DNA of 63,656 bases from Bradyrhizobium elkanii WSM2783 (GTDB lineage: Bacteria > Pseudomonadota > Alphaproteobacteria > Rhizobiales > Xanthobacteraceae): NCBI RefSeq assembly GCF_000472865.1, contig NZ_AXAP01000033.1, positions 29,582 through 93,237 on the forward strand. The letters run 5' to 3'. The position numbers were made by a program, and so were the translations under genes. The notes beneath the pieces were generated by a model. It searched no databases. It was not told where the DNA came from and worked only from the letters and a program-made list of their open reading frames with translations. Shown here piece after piece: positions 51,800-60,554 of the stretch; within the stretch, counting starts at the first letter, position 1, and every line of letters begins with the position of its first letter.

Positions 51800-52381
51800 C
51801 TATCGCCTCAACGGCGGGTAGCCATCGACGTAGACCCAGTCAGATGCCTGCGCCGGCACATGACAGGAAAGACAATCGGATTTGTAATCAGTCGACGTCG
51901 TCTTTGAGGGATTGGAAGCGTCGAACCACGCCCAGCCCCAGCCATCGCCCCACAATGCGTGGCCTGGGTGATGGCCAACACTGTCCTTCACCATGACGAA
52001 CCAGCCCTTCAACGTTTGGGCACGGCTAACCGTACCCGTCGTCATTTCCTGGGTGGTCGTCTGGAATACTTCCTTGACGAGCACCGTACCGTCAGGGAAC
52101 TGCCCATCCTTGCGATAGGCGTCGATTGCTCCTGGCGACGCAAGGACGGCGTGCAGTTCCTTCGAGCCCCGGCCCGCGTCGCCTGCTATCGCCCAGCTTC
52201 CAAGGAACTGGTAGGTGGTGCGATAGTCGCGCGGGACACCCAGATTCCCGGCCGCGTCGACGACGGCCTCCGCGTAGGACTCTTTGCCGGCCGCATTTGC
52301 CTCCGTCCAGTCATGGCCCGCAATAGCGATGATCGCTGCCATTGCTGAAATGCCGAAACTTGCGGCGTGAACGACTCTCAT
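51800..52381 (-). CDS. Cytochrome P460-family c-type haem protein
   Basis: The 193-residue protein has a signal peptide (ASFGISAMAAIIAIAGHDW, cleavage near ANAAG). The family segment is FPDGTVLVKEVFQTTTQEMT, and the C-terminal haem motif CLSCH lies in DYKSDCLSCHVPAQASDW. P460 proteins are periplasmic and some oxidise hydroxylamine or detoxify nitrogen oxides; whether this one forms the Lys-haem cross-link cannot be told. It follows the similar gene at 52425 by about 43 bases. Confidence 0.85.
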   Translation of the reverse strand: MRVVHAASFGISAMAAIIAIAGHDWTEANAAGKESYAEAVVDAAGNLGVPRDYRTTYQFLGSWAIAGDAGRGSKELHAVLASPGAIDAYRKDGQFPDGTVLVKEVFQTTTQEMTTGTVSRAQTLKGWFVMVKDSVGHHPGHALWGDGWGWAWFDASNPSKTTSTDYKSDCLSCHVPAQASDWVYVDGYPPLRR

Positions 52382-52424
52382 GACTGTGTCCTTGCTCGGG
52401 GCAGCTGACGCCGCGCACGCCGGA

Positions 52425-53021
52425 CTACTTGTCCAACAGCGGATAGAATTGGGTCCAGACCTCGTCCTTCTTGGCGCTCGCGATGTGGCAGTACGCGCAT
52501 TCCTCCTTTGCCTTTACTTTGGCCGTCGGGGCTTTGGGCTCATGGTGATTGAAGTTGAAGTATCCCCATCCGTTGGTAGCGGCAAAACGCTTGGAATCCT
52601 TGACGGTCACATCAGCGCCATTCCAGGGTCCGGGAAAGTAGCCCCTGCCCGATGGTTCGGTTCGCGAACCATCGGGATTTTCTGCCGGCAGGGTGAGCTG
52701 GAGCTCCTTGAAGAGGATCGTCCCTTCGGGAAATTCGTTTGTCTTCTTGTAGATTTCATAGGCGCCCGGCTCGATGTAGACGTTGTGAAATTCCGGGAAG
52801 CCGGCGTGGCCGCCGTTGAGCGCGTTGGGAGTGAGTGGCGATCCGACATACACCCATTCATGGAAATCCTTCGGCAGGATAAGATCGCCAGAGGCCGTGT
52901 ACTCGGGCAAATACCGCGCCTTCGTCTGAGCGCGGCTATTCGAGATCGTTTCCAGGAACACGGTCGTTGCAATTGCACCACTGGCAACTACGGCAGCTAT
53001 AACCCGCATTTTCATGCGCAT
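52425..53021 (-). CDS. Cytochrome P460-family c-type haem protein (second copy)
   Basis: The 198-residue protein starts with a signal peptide (MRVIAAVVASGAIATTVFLE). It has LPKDFHEWVYVGSPLTPNAL, the family segment FPEGTILFKELQLTLPAENP and the C-terminal haem motif CAYCH in KAKEECAYCHIASA. It is a homologue, not a copy, of 51800-52381; the two differ along much of their length. The pair would be co-transcribed and may form a periplasmic unit handling reactive nitrogen compounds. The 265 bases upstream, before the divergent gene at 53287, hold no gene. Confidence 0.85.
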   Translation of the reverse strand: MRMKMRVIAAVVASGAIATTVFLETISNSRAQTKARYLPEYTASGDLILPKDFHEWVYVGSPLTPNALNGGHAGFPEFHNVYIEPGAYEIYKKTNEFPEGTILFKELQLTLPAENPDGSRTEPSGRGYFPGPWNGADVTVKDSKRFAATNGWGYFNFNHHEPKAPTAKVKAKEECAYCHIASAKKDEVWTQFYPLLDK

Positions 53022-53286
53022 CGCTTTCTCTCCTGCGATTCCTGCTGGCGTGGTTTCACGTCAGCACCTGATGAACTCATCTTGAACAGCATAGGAGATA
53101 ACAGAGCGGTCGTGCGGTAGCGCGTCGCCAATTGCTACGACTTTCTCAGTCTTGACGGATTTGGCGCCGGGCTGGTCGACACGCGCGTGATCTTGCGCCA
53201 ACAATAATTTGCGCGATCGTCATACGATCGAAACACAACAATGCCGCTTCTCGTGCGGCGGCTCCCTAAGGCGAAAGGCTTGTTTC

Positions 53287-53880
53287 ATGAACAAGACACA
53301 CATTTCACGAGGCTTTAAGCCGAAGCGGCAGGAACAGACTCAAAGGAGCCGTATACCGCCGGGGCAGTATGTGACGACCGATTTCCCGGTTCTTTCAGCT
53401 GGCCCCACGCCCCAGGTCACAGTGGCGGATTGGAGCTTTGCGCTTCAGCTAGGCGGCTCGCTGCTCGTCAAGTGGAACTGGGACCAATTCGAGGCGCTGC
53501 CGCAGACCACGATCAAGACCGACATCCACTGCGTCACCAAATGGTCGAAGCTCGATACCGAATGGCAGGGCGTGACGTTTGACGATCTCTTGAGAGCTGT
53601 AGGCCTTTCGGAACCGCCCGAACCCTACATCATGGCTCATTGCGATGGGGATTACCCAACGAACGTCCCTGTTGCGGATCTCGTCGGCGGCAAAGGCATG
53701 ATCGTGACCCGATACGATGGCCTGCCGATCGCCCCGGCTCATGGTGGCCCCGCCCGCCTGTTTGTGCCGCATCTCTACTTTTGGAAAAGCGCCAAGTGGG
53801 TGCGCAGAATACGTTTCATGCAAAAGGACGAGCGTGGCTTTTGGGAGTCGCTGGGATATCACAACTATGGTGATCCCTAG
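53287..53880 (+). CDS. Sulfite-oxidase-family molybdopterin oxidoreductase (MsrP/YuiH-like)
   Basis: The start at 53287 (MNKTHISRGFKPKRQEQTQR) gives 197 residues. The oxidoreductase molybdopterin fold is shown by the Mo-ligand Cys in TDIHCVTKWSKLDTEWQGV, MAHCDGDYPTNVPVADL and PARLFVPHLYFWKSAKWVRR. It has no clear signal peptide, so it is of the cytoplasmic YuiH type rather than secreted MsrP. It is followed by a ferredoxin-reductase-like gene (14-bp gap) and a DUF6510 gene, a gene order I recall from rhizobia and actinobacteria. Confidence 0.9.
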   Translation: MNKTHISRGFKPKRQEQTQRSRIPPGQYVTTDFPVLSAGPTPQVTVADWSFALQLGGSLLVKWNWDQFEALPQTTIKTDIHCVTKWSKLDTEWQGVTFDDLLRAVGLSEPPEPYIMAHCDGDYPTNVPVADLVGGKGMIVTRYDGLPIAPAHGGPARLFVPHLYFWKSAKWVRRIRFMQKDERGFWESLGYHNYGDP

Positions 53881-53893
53881 AAAGAACAGCGAT

Positions 53894-54623
53894 ATGACGG
53901 TGACTGATACATCGCGTTCGTCCCGTCGGCTTGAGTGGCAGCTGGCCGAAGTTCGCGACATCATCATCGAAACGCCGCGCGTAAAGAGCCTTCTACTGTG
54001 GGCCACGTGCTGGCCCGGACATCTGCCGGGCCAGCACGTCGATATCAGGCTCACCGCCGACGACGGTTACCAGGCGCAGCGCAGCTATTCGATCGCCTCT
54101 CCCCCCGAAGATGAACTTCTTTCCCTGACCGTGGAGCGGGTGAATGATGGCGAGGTTTCCCCCTATCTCCTCGACGAGCTTCGCGTCGGCGATCAACTTC
54201 AGCTGAGGGGGCCCATCGGCGGCTATTGTAGCGGGCGGTACAGGTATCACGCCCCTGATGGCGATGCTCCGCCATCGTGACAGAGTCTCTGGCCCCGGCC
54301 GCGGTCAGGCTTTGCTGATCTATTCAACGAGAAGCCTGGAACATGTCATCTATCAAAAAGAACTCGATGCGATAGCGCGGCGCGATGTCAACTTGCGTGT
54401 CGTCCATGCGCTTACCCGCAAGCAACCGAACGATTGGAAGGGGCACCGGGGAAGAATTGATAAGGCGCTGCTCACCAAGACCTGCTTTCCCCCCGAGCAG
54501 AACCCGGCAATCTATGTATGCGGTCCCACCAATTTCGTGGAGACCGTCTCCGGCATTCTGATCGAACTTGGATTTGAGCCTCTTTCAATCAAAACGGAAC
54601 GCTTCGGCCCCTCTGGAGGATGA
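53894..54623 (+). pseudogene. Ferredoxin-reductase-type FAD/NAD(P) oxidoreductase with an internal deletion
   Basis: The first frame holds the FAD domain: LPGQHVDIRLTADDGYQAQR, SYSIASPPEDELLSLTVERV and LQLRGPIGGY. The next expected residues (about a dozen, up to P-L-L-L) are missing. The sequence then resumes in another frame with VAGGTGITPLMAMLRHRDRV, the NAD(P)-binding motif, and continues to IYVCGPTNFVETVSGILIEL. So a deletion of roughly 35-40 bases around 54229 breaks the gene. It would otherwise supply electrons to the molybdoenzyme upstream. The 3' end overlaps the DUF6510 gene by four bases. Confidence 0.85.
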
Positions 54624-54895
54624 ATGCCATGGTTGATAACGTCTCCGACCTCCTACTCGATGGCAATGCTGCCGTACGTCTTCTTCATGATCTCTTCGTT
54701 CCCGACATCACACTCGCACAAATCCGATGTCAGGAATGCGACACCCTGAGAGGCGTCGGCTCTTTGGTCGTACATGCCGCTCCCATGGGAGCGGTTCTCA
54801 ACTGTACCGATTGCGATTGCGTTCTGATGAGAGCCGTTCAGACGCCGCATGGTCTATGGTTCGAAATGGCGGGCGCGCGTTACCTGAAATTCTAG
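54620..54895 (+). CDS. DUF6510-family small zinc-ribbon-like protein
   Basis: The 91-residue protein has the family pattern LLLDGNAAVRLLHDLFVPDI, then a Cys pair (RCQECDTLRG), a second Cys pair (NCTDCDCVLMRAVQTPHGLW) and the tail EMAGARYLKF. The two C-x-x-C pairs could bind zinc or iron. It overlaps the reductase-like gene by four bases and completes the three-gene molybdoenzyme operon. The function is unknown. Confidence 0.85.
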   Translation: MNAMVDNVSDLLLDGNAAVRLLHDLFVPDITLAQIRCQECDTLRGVGSLVVHAAPMGAVLNCTDCDCVLMRAVQTPHGLWFEMAGARYLKF

Positions 54896-55309
54896 CCGGC
54901 GTGCAGCAATTTCCCAACTGCGCACCAGCACCACGAGCGAACTTCGCTCGCTGTGCTGCCGGACGTAAGGGAGGAATGGACGCCGCCCCTACGTTGGCGC
55001 AACTTTGCTCTAAGCTCGCCAATACAGGAAAAGCAGGCCTCCGGCGCACCGTGTAGCTTAAGCATACCCGGTGTTCCCTCCCACGCCCTCCCGAAGACCG
55101 GCGTAACTGCGGCCGGTCGATGTACGGCCGGCCGGCTTCTGTTGCAGAGATCAATCAAGGGCGTCCCGCTGCCATGCGGTGAAAAGATAACAGACCAGGG
55201 AGCATGTGCTTCAAACGCCGCGTCACGAACCGAGTGCTGAACAACCGGGCACTAACGCACATTCCCAAGCACAAGGCCGGCATCCTGGTGCCCATCAAGG
55301 AGAACGTTC
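54896..55309. other. Intergenic region with a GC-rich hairpin
   Basis: No gene is supported in these 414 bases. A hairpin of CGGCCGG (55110-55116) and CCGGCCG (55128-55134) is the only structure noticed. It may be a terminator of the upstream operon but lacks a T run. Confidence 0.4.
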
Positions 55310-55759
55310 GTGCCTGAAGTCGTGCCAACTATCGCCGAGATCGACGCTGTCAGGGAGAACATTCGCGAGCTGGTCGAGCGAGCTGCCGCCTTTTCCGGCG
55401 CCGCTGACGACGATCGCGCGTCGCAGCGCATCGCCGATCAGGAAGCGCTTCTTGAGGTGCTCGCCGGCGACGCGACGAACATAGCCAGCATGAGGAGAAG
55501 TCAAGTGAAGAATAATGGCGTGAAGAAGAACATCAAGGTGATCGGGGCCGACGGGGTCCATCTGGGAACCGTCGATCGCGTTATCGGCAGCAGGATCAGG
55601 CTGGCCAAACACGACAGCGGCGAAGGACGCCATAAAGGCCATCACCACTTTGTCCACCTTGGACTGGTCGCAGATATCGAGGGGCAGACGGTACGGTTAT
55701 CGGCGACCGCCGCCACCGCCATCACCCTGGTAGAGGAGCAGTCCGGCGAGCCTACCTAG
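55310..55759 (+). CDS. DUF2171-domain protein
   Basis: The 149-residue product uses GTG at 55310. The N-terminal half is a charged helical segment (PTIAEIDAVRENIRELVERA then DDDRASQRIADQEALLEVLA). The C-terminal half is the DUF2171 barrel: NIKVIGADGVHLGTVDRVIG, RLAKHDSGEGRHKGHHHFVH, then LGLVADIEGQTVRLSATAAT. DUF2171 proteins are small PRC-barrel-like proteins of unknown role in rhizobia, often stress-linked. The His-rich GRHKGHHHFVH is typical of the family. The N-terminal extension may be a separate helical domain. Confidence 0.75.
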   Translation: MPEVVPTIAEIDAVRENIRELVERAAAFSGAADDDRASQRIADQEALLEVLAGDATNIASMRRSQVKNNGVKKNIKVIGADGVHLGTVDRVIGSRIRLAKHDSGEGRHKGHHHFVHLGLVADIEGQTVRLSATAATAITLVEEQSGEPT

Positions 55760-55887
55760 GCAGGCCGGACACCGAGGCAGACCAACTACAATTCCTACCG
55801 ACGACAGACGACGACATCGCGCGCGGCGCATGGAACGAAGTGGGCGGAGCCTCTCTCCGCACTTTGCGTTTAGCGCATCTGTAGGCC

Positions 55888-56652
55888 CTAGGGTGCCTGT
55901 AAGCGCGCGACGTCCGCGGCCGAAATACCCTCAAGCGCCAGACCGAATGCGACGCTTTCGTCGACGATCCGCCGTAGCTTCTGCGTCAAAACAAGCCGGG
56001 TATAGCTGGCAGTAAGCGGCGGCAGCTGCGCGATACGGCGTGCGATTTCGTGCGCCCGCGGCAACAAGCGGTCGCCTGGAAGGATCTCGCTGATGACGCC
56101 CAGGCTTTTTGCTTCCTCGGCGCCGATGATCTGCTGGGTGAGCACGAAGGTACGGCCACGGATCGAGCCGATGACCTCGGGCCAAAGTGAGTGGATCCCA
56201 TCGCCCGGGACGATGCCGAACTCAAGGTGTGGCTTGTCCTGGAATATCGTTTCGGGTGTTGCGATCACGATGTCCGCGAGAAGGGCATATTCCGAGTGAA
56301 CCGTAGTCGGTCCGTTGAGCGCAGCGATCACCGGTACCGGAACGTCGATGAGATTCGCCAGCACCTTCTTGCCTTCGCGATAGATTTTATCGTATCCGCG
56401 CGGAGAGAAGAACTCGAAGCCATCGACATCGATCAGATCGATAAACGCTTCGCCCGCACCTGTAAGAATGACCACACGATTTTTGCTGTCCTGGCCAATC
56501 TGGCGGAAGAGTTCGACGAACTCTTCATGGGTGTGGCCATTGAATATCAACGTGCCGCCATCGGTGTGAAGAACCACTTCTAGCACGCCCTCTGAAGAGA
56601 GAGTAAGCTTGGCATGCGGGAATGCGTCCTTGTAGGTACTGAAATCGGCCAT
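55888..56652 (-). CDS. Enoyl-CoA hydratase/isomerase family protein
   Basis: The start at 56652 (MADFSTYKDAFPHAKL) is preferred to 56712. The 254-residue crotonase has VVILTGAGEAFIDLIDVDGF, VPVIAALNGPTTVHSEYALL, ADIVIATPETIFQDKPHLEF and GIVPGDGIHSLWPEVIGSIR. The first oxyanion-hole segment is atypical (no A-F-C/S-A-G-x-D). This places it with isomerase- or hydrolase-like members rather than classical hydratases. It stands alone, convergent with DUF2171. Confidence 0.88.
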   Translation of the reverse strand: MADFSTYKDAFPHAKLTLSSEGVLEVVLHTDGGTLIFNGHTHEEFVELFRQIGQDSKNRVVILTGAGEAFIDLIDVDGFEFFSPRGYDKIYREGKKVLANLIDVPVPVIAALNGPTTVHSEYALLADIVIATPETIFQDKPHLEFGIVPGDGIHSLWPEVIGSIRGRTFVLTQQIIGAEEAKSLGVISEILPGDRLLPRAHEIARRIAQLPPLTASYTRLVLTQKLRRIVDESVAFGLALEGISAADVARLQAP

Positions 56653-56712
56653 TGCTTGTGCCTTTCCCAAAATCGTCGATTGATAGGCATCGTACCTGAG
56701 TCTGAAATTCAA

Positions 56713-57043
56713 ACGACGTCAAATCGACGGGTTAGGACTGAACTTACGCATGTTAGATGAAGTGGTAGCAAACCGGACACAGTGACGCCTCCAGAGGCTG
56801 CGCGCCTTCGCACCGTGAAAAACACGAACCTGGCTTCAATCCCGCAAATTCGAAAAAGTGATGACAATGGATGCCAGCTGACATTCGCGAGCTCTGCTAC
56901 CGCTTGTTCAGTGTGACGCCAAATCCTTGTCGTTCCGGGATTGAGATTGCTCGGCTAAAGCAGCACGCAGTCGATCGACGGTTCATGGTGCTGAATGCGC
57001 GGGCATGCGGTGAATAGCTCGACCAGAACATGGAGCAACTTCA
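56713..57043. other. Intergenic region, no gene seen
   Basis: This gap separates the divergent enoyl-CoA hydratase and DUF417 genes and must hold both promoters. No repeat or operator is obvious. Confidence 0.5.
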
Positions 57044-57580
57044 ATGAGCCATCTGATAGCACGCTTGTTCAAGCTCGGCTTGTTCAGCGAGGACTATGAC
57101 TATCATCTAATTCGCAAGGCAATGGTGGTCGTCTTTTTCTTCTTCGGCTACCAAAAATTGTTCGAGTACGGGGCTCGTGTGCTGGTTCCTTTCATCAGCA
57201 ACGGTCCACTTACTTCGTGGCTCTATCCCGCTTTTGGCTTTCGTGGTGCAAGCTTCTCTCTGGAAGTTGCGGAATGGGCGTTCGGGATCCTTCTGCTCCT
57301 CGGATTTTGGAACAAAGCATTGGACGTCCTTGGAGAACTGGATTCATGTGCCACATTTGCGGCTACCGTTACCATTATTCCGTTCATCCCCGGCGGTTGG
57401 GCAGAATCGGCGGGCGGCTTTCCAGCCATGGCCGGCCCAGTTGCCTGCCTAATGAAGGATGGCGCTCTGCTTGCTGCATCGTTCTACTTGCTCAAGCAGG
57501 ATGTCATCAGAGTTGCTGCTTACGGCAAAGCCTTCCCGTTCAGCACCAGGCGGTGCAGAAATAGGATCACGCCTGGCTAA
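57044..57580 (+). CDS. DUF417-family (YkgB-like) inner-membrane protein
   Basis: The 178-residue protein has the DUF417 pattern IRKAMVVVFFFFGYQKLFEY, then GPLTSWLYPAFG, EVAEWAFGILLLLGFWNKAL and VTIIPFIPGGWAE. It has four likely membrane helices, near residues 25-45, 75-95, 105-125 and 140-160. YkgB/RclC-type members protect against reactive chlorine in E. coli; that role is not shown here. It stands alone. Confidence 0.9.
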   Translation: MSHLIARLFKLGLFSEDYDYHLIRKAMVVVFFFFGYQKLFEYGARVLVPFISNGPLTSWLYPAFGFRGASFSLEVAEWAFGILLLLGFWNKALDVLGELDSCATFAATVTIIPFIPGGWAESAGGFPAMAGPVACLMKDGALLAASFYLLKQDVIRVAAYGKAFPFSTRRCRNRITPG

Positions 57581-57636
57581 CGTCGTTCAAGGGCGAGAGG
57601 ACAGGTTTGGAATTCGTGGCACCCGAACCGCAACAG

Positions 57637-58233
57637 CTAACCTCCCGCCTTGATCGACTTCTCGATTTCCACCTTGAGCACGCTGTCGATATTCTCAGGC
57701 GTCACCGGCCCGACCAGCTTGTAGACGATGCTGCCGTCGCGCCCGACCACGAACGTCTCGGGCACGCCGTAGATACCCCACTCGATCGCGGCGCGGCCGT
57801 TGCCGTCGACGCCGACAATGCTGAACGGATTGCCGTAGCGGCCGAGGAAGCGGCGGGCATTGTCTGCTGCGTCCTTGTAGTTGATGCCGACAATCTGCAG
57901 CCGCGTATCGTTGGCGAGCTGCACCAATAGCGGCGCCTCGTCGTGGCACGGCACGCACCAGGACGCCCAGACATTAACGAGGCTGACCTTGCCCTTGAAG
58001 GGGGCCGGATCGAGCCCCGGCACCTGGGTGCCGTCTCTCGTCAGGCCGGCCAGCGCCGGCAGCGTGGTTTGCGGCGCCGGGCGCCCGATCAGGGCCGAGG
58101 GGATTCTGGAGGGGTCGCCGCCGTGCAGCCCCGCCAGGAACAACCCGGCGAGCGCGAGGAACAACGCCAGCGGCAGCATCACCAGCCAGCGCCGGCTTCG
58201 CGGCGCGGCATCTGTTGTTACAGGCTCGCTCAT
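57637..58233 (-). CDS. ccmG: Cytochrome c biogenesis thioredoxin CcmG/DsbE
   Basis: The 198-residue protein has an N-terminal membrane anchor (WLVMLPLALFLALAGLFLAG) and a thioredoxin fold with the active-site pair in VWASWCVPCHDEAPLLVQLA. The later GVYGVPETF-like segment (GIYGVPETFVVGRDGSIVYK) carries the cis-Pro. It reduces apocytochrome c Cys pairs in the periplasm before haem attachment. It overlaps ccmD by four bases. Confidence 0.95.
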   Translation of the reverse strand: MSEPVTTDAAPRSRRWLVMLPLALFLALAGLFLAGLHGGDPSRIPSALIGRPAPQTTLPALAGLTRDGTQVPGLDPAPFKGKVSLVNVWASWCVPCHDEAPLLVQLANDTRLQIVGINYKDAADNARRFLGRYGNPFSIVGVDGNGRAAIEWGIYGVPETFVVGRDGSIVYKLVGPVTPENIDSVLKVEIEKSIKAGG

Positions 58234-58409
58234 CTGGTATCCGCCGCGCTGCGGCCGGAGCGGCGGGTCGCGCCGCCGGCCTCGAGCTCGCGCAGGTGCA
58301 TCGTCTGCCGCCGATAGTCGATCGCGATCCAGACGATCAGGATCAAGACCACGGCCGCCACCAGCGCATAGGATGTCGCGATGAAGGATGCGTAGGGACC
58401 GAGCGTCAT
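58230..58409 (-). CDS. ccmD: Haem exporter subunit CcmD
   Basis: A 59-residue frame lies between ccmC and ccmG and starts four bases after the ccmC stop. The product is MTLGPYASFIATSYALVAA, a single membrane helix continuing VVLILIVWIAIDYRR, and a charged cytoplasmic tail with LRELEAGGATRRS. Size, topology and position are exactly those of CcmD, which stabilises CcmE binding to CcmC. Confidence 0.92.
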   Translation of the reverse strand: MTLGPYASFIATSYALVAAVVLILIVWIAIDYRRQTMHLRELEAGGATRRSGRSAADTR

Positions 58410-58413
58410 CGCG

Positions 58414-59144
58414 TCACGCTGCCCGCTGGCTGGCTTGCATCATCTGCAAGGACCGCACGCGGCGGCGCAGGATCTCGTTGCGCATCGCCGCCAGATGCAG
58501 CGTGATGAACAAAAGCGAAAATCCGGCCGCCATCACCAGCAGCGGAATCAGGAACGCGCGGTCGAGCGTCGGCCCGCCCATCCGCATCACCAAGGCCGGC
58601 TGGTGCAGCGTGTTCCACCAGTCGACCGAGAACTTGATGATCAGCAGGGTGATCGCGCCGACCAAGGTCAGGATCGCGGCGGCGCGTGCGGCCCGCGACA
58701 GATCTTCCACCGCGCGCCACAGCGCCATCAGGCCAAGATACATCAGGAACAGGATCAGCACCGAGGTCAGCCGCGCATTCCATTCCCAATAGGTGCCCCA
58801 CATCGGCCGCCCCCACAGCGAGCCCGTCACCAGCGCGAGGAACGTGAAGGCGGCGCCGATCGGGGAGCGGCCTTGGCCGCGACATCGGCCAGCGGATGCC
58901 GCCACACCAGCGTGCCCAATGCAGCCAGGCTCATCACGCCCCACACGAACATCGACAGCCACGTGTTCGGCACATGGATGAACAGGATCTTGACGGTGGC
59001 GCCCTGCTGATAGTCGTCGGGCGCGGTCGCGGACTGGTAGAGCCCGATCGCGAGCAGGATCGCGGTCAGCCCCACAAGCCACGGCAGCACGCGCGCCGTC
59101 GGCGACAGGAACTTTGAGGGATTGGCGAGGTCGATCAGCGTCAT
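58414..59144 (-). pseudogene. ccmC: Haem handling protein CcmC, frameshifted
   Basis: The first frame from 59144 gives LANPSKFLSPTARVLPWLVG, FIHVPNTWLSMFVWGVMSLA (first periplasmic His) and HPLADVAAKAAP. A base is missing in the C run near 58860-58875. In the next frame the sequence continues with IGAAFTFLALVTGSLWGRPM, the W-rich signature WGTYWEWNARLTSVLILFLM, and VDWWNTLHQPALVMRMGG with the second His. The restored protein of about 243 residues is CcmC. No ccmA or ccmB lies upstream; hemA occupies that place. Confidence 0.9.
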
Positions 59145-59224
59145 CGGCTTGATTAGAGAGCGGCCAACCCTCGCAATTCTCACGGCTGATTGCCCGAAGA
59201 TGATAATCACGAGAACTCCCGGAT

Positions 59225-60554
59225 CTATGTCAGGGCACTTATCACCGAATCAATATCTGGTGTCGGCGCGATACGAGTTGCCGGATCGCCACACGCAAAG
59301 TGTCCTTTCCGATCCGGATGTGTTCGAAGCGGCTTCCGAGCGCGGAGATGTTCCAACAAACCACTCGACCAGATTTCTGCAAGCGCAGTTATTAAATGCT
59401 CGATGTCCTTGTCGGAGTGAAACGGTGACACCGTAACACGAAGCCGCTCTGTACCGCGTGGCACCGTCGGATAATTTATCGGTTGAATATAGATGTCATA
59501 CTTACTTATCCAGGAGCACATCGCTGATGTGCTTGCATAGATCGGCATCCCCCACCATCACGGGAACAATATGACTTGGATTCCGCAAATGCGGCACGCC
59601 GACGTCATCAAGCCAGCGCCTTAGCAAGGCTACGCGGCCTTGCATATTGTCTCGCTCGACGAAACTTGATTTTAGATAGCGCACGCTTGCAAGCGCCCCC
59701 GCCGCCACGTGCGGCGGCAGAGCGGTGGTGAAGAAAAAGCCCGACGAATAGCTCCGGACAAAATCGCACAAGGCAGCGGACGCGGCGATATAGCCACCGA
59801 CGCCCCCGAACCTTTTTGCCAGCGTACCCTCAATGACCGAGAGGCGATCGCTCAAGCCCTGTTGCGCGGCGATCCTGCCGCCGTGTCGTCCATAGAGACC
59901 TACAGCATGAACCTCATCAAGGTATGTCAAGGCACCATACGCTTCTGCAGCGTCGCACAGCTCCGCTATAGGCGCTATATCGCCGTCCATGGAATAGACC
60001 GACTCGAATGCCACCAGCTTCGGGGTGTCGCGGTCAAGTTCCGCGAGCTTGCGCGCGAGATCGGCGGGATCATTATGTGCGAAGATGCGAACGGGTGCAC
60101 GGCTGCCCCGCATGCCTTCAATCATTGAAGCATGATTGAGGGCGTCAGAGAGCACGACACAGCCGGGTATGCATGACGCGAGCGTACCAAGCGCCGCCCA
60201 GTTTGAGACGTAACCAGACGTGAACAACAGCGCGTCTTCCTTATCGTGAAGATCCGCCAGCTCGCGCTCAAGCATGACATGATAGTGATTGGTCCCTGAA
60301 ATGTTACGCGTCCCGCCAGCGCCCGCTCCACAGCGATCGAGGGCTTCATGCATGGCCGCCAAGATTGCTGGATGCTGCCCCATTCCGAGATAGTCATTGG
60401 AACACCAGACCGTCACCTGCTTCTTCTCGCCGCGGCAATGAAGCGTCGCACGAGGGAACCCGCCTACTTCCCGTTCCAGGTCAGCGAAGACCCTGTAGCG
60501 CCCTTCCTTGCGCAGTTCCTCGAACCGCTCGCAGAAATATGCCTCGCAATTCAT
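59225..60554 (-). pseudogene. hemA: 5-aminolevulinate synthase (hemA) broken by a 4-bp duplication
   Basis: The main frame (60554-59502) encodes 350 residues with VWCSNDYLGMGQHPAIL, GAGAGGTRNISGTNHYHVML, TYLDEVHAVGLYGRHGGRIA and the PLP-binding Lys in EGTLAKRFGGVGGYIAAS. At the end it reads VLLDK and a stop, because TAAG is duplicated near 59503-59510. In the other frame the family C-terminus follows: KYDIYIQPINYPTVPRGTER, then DIEHLITALAEIWSS. The truncated enzyme loses about 60 C-terminal residues that contribute to the substrate pocket. It would make aminolevulinate from glycine and succinyl-CoA. Confidence 0.9.
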
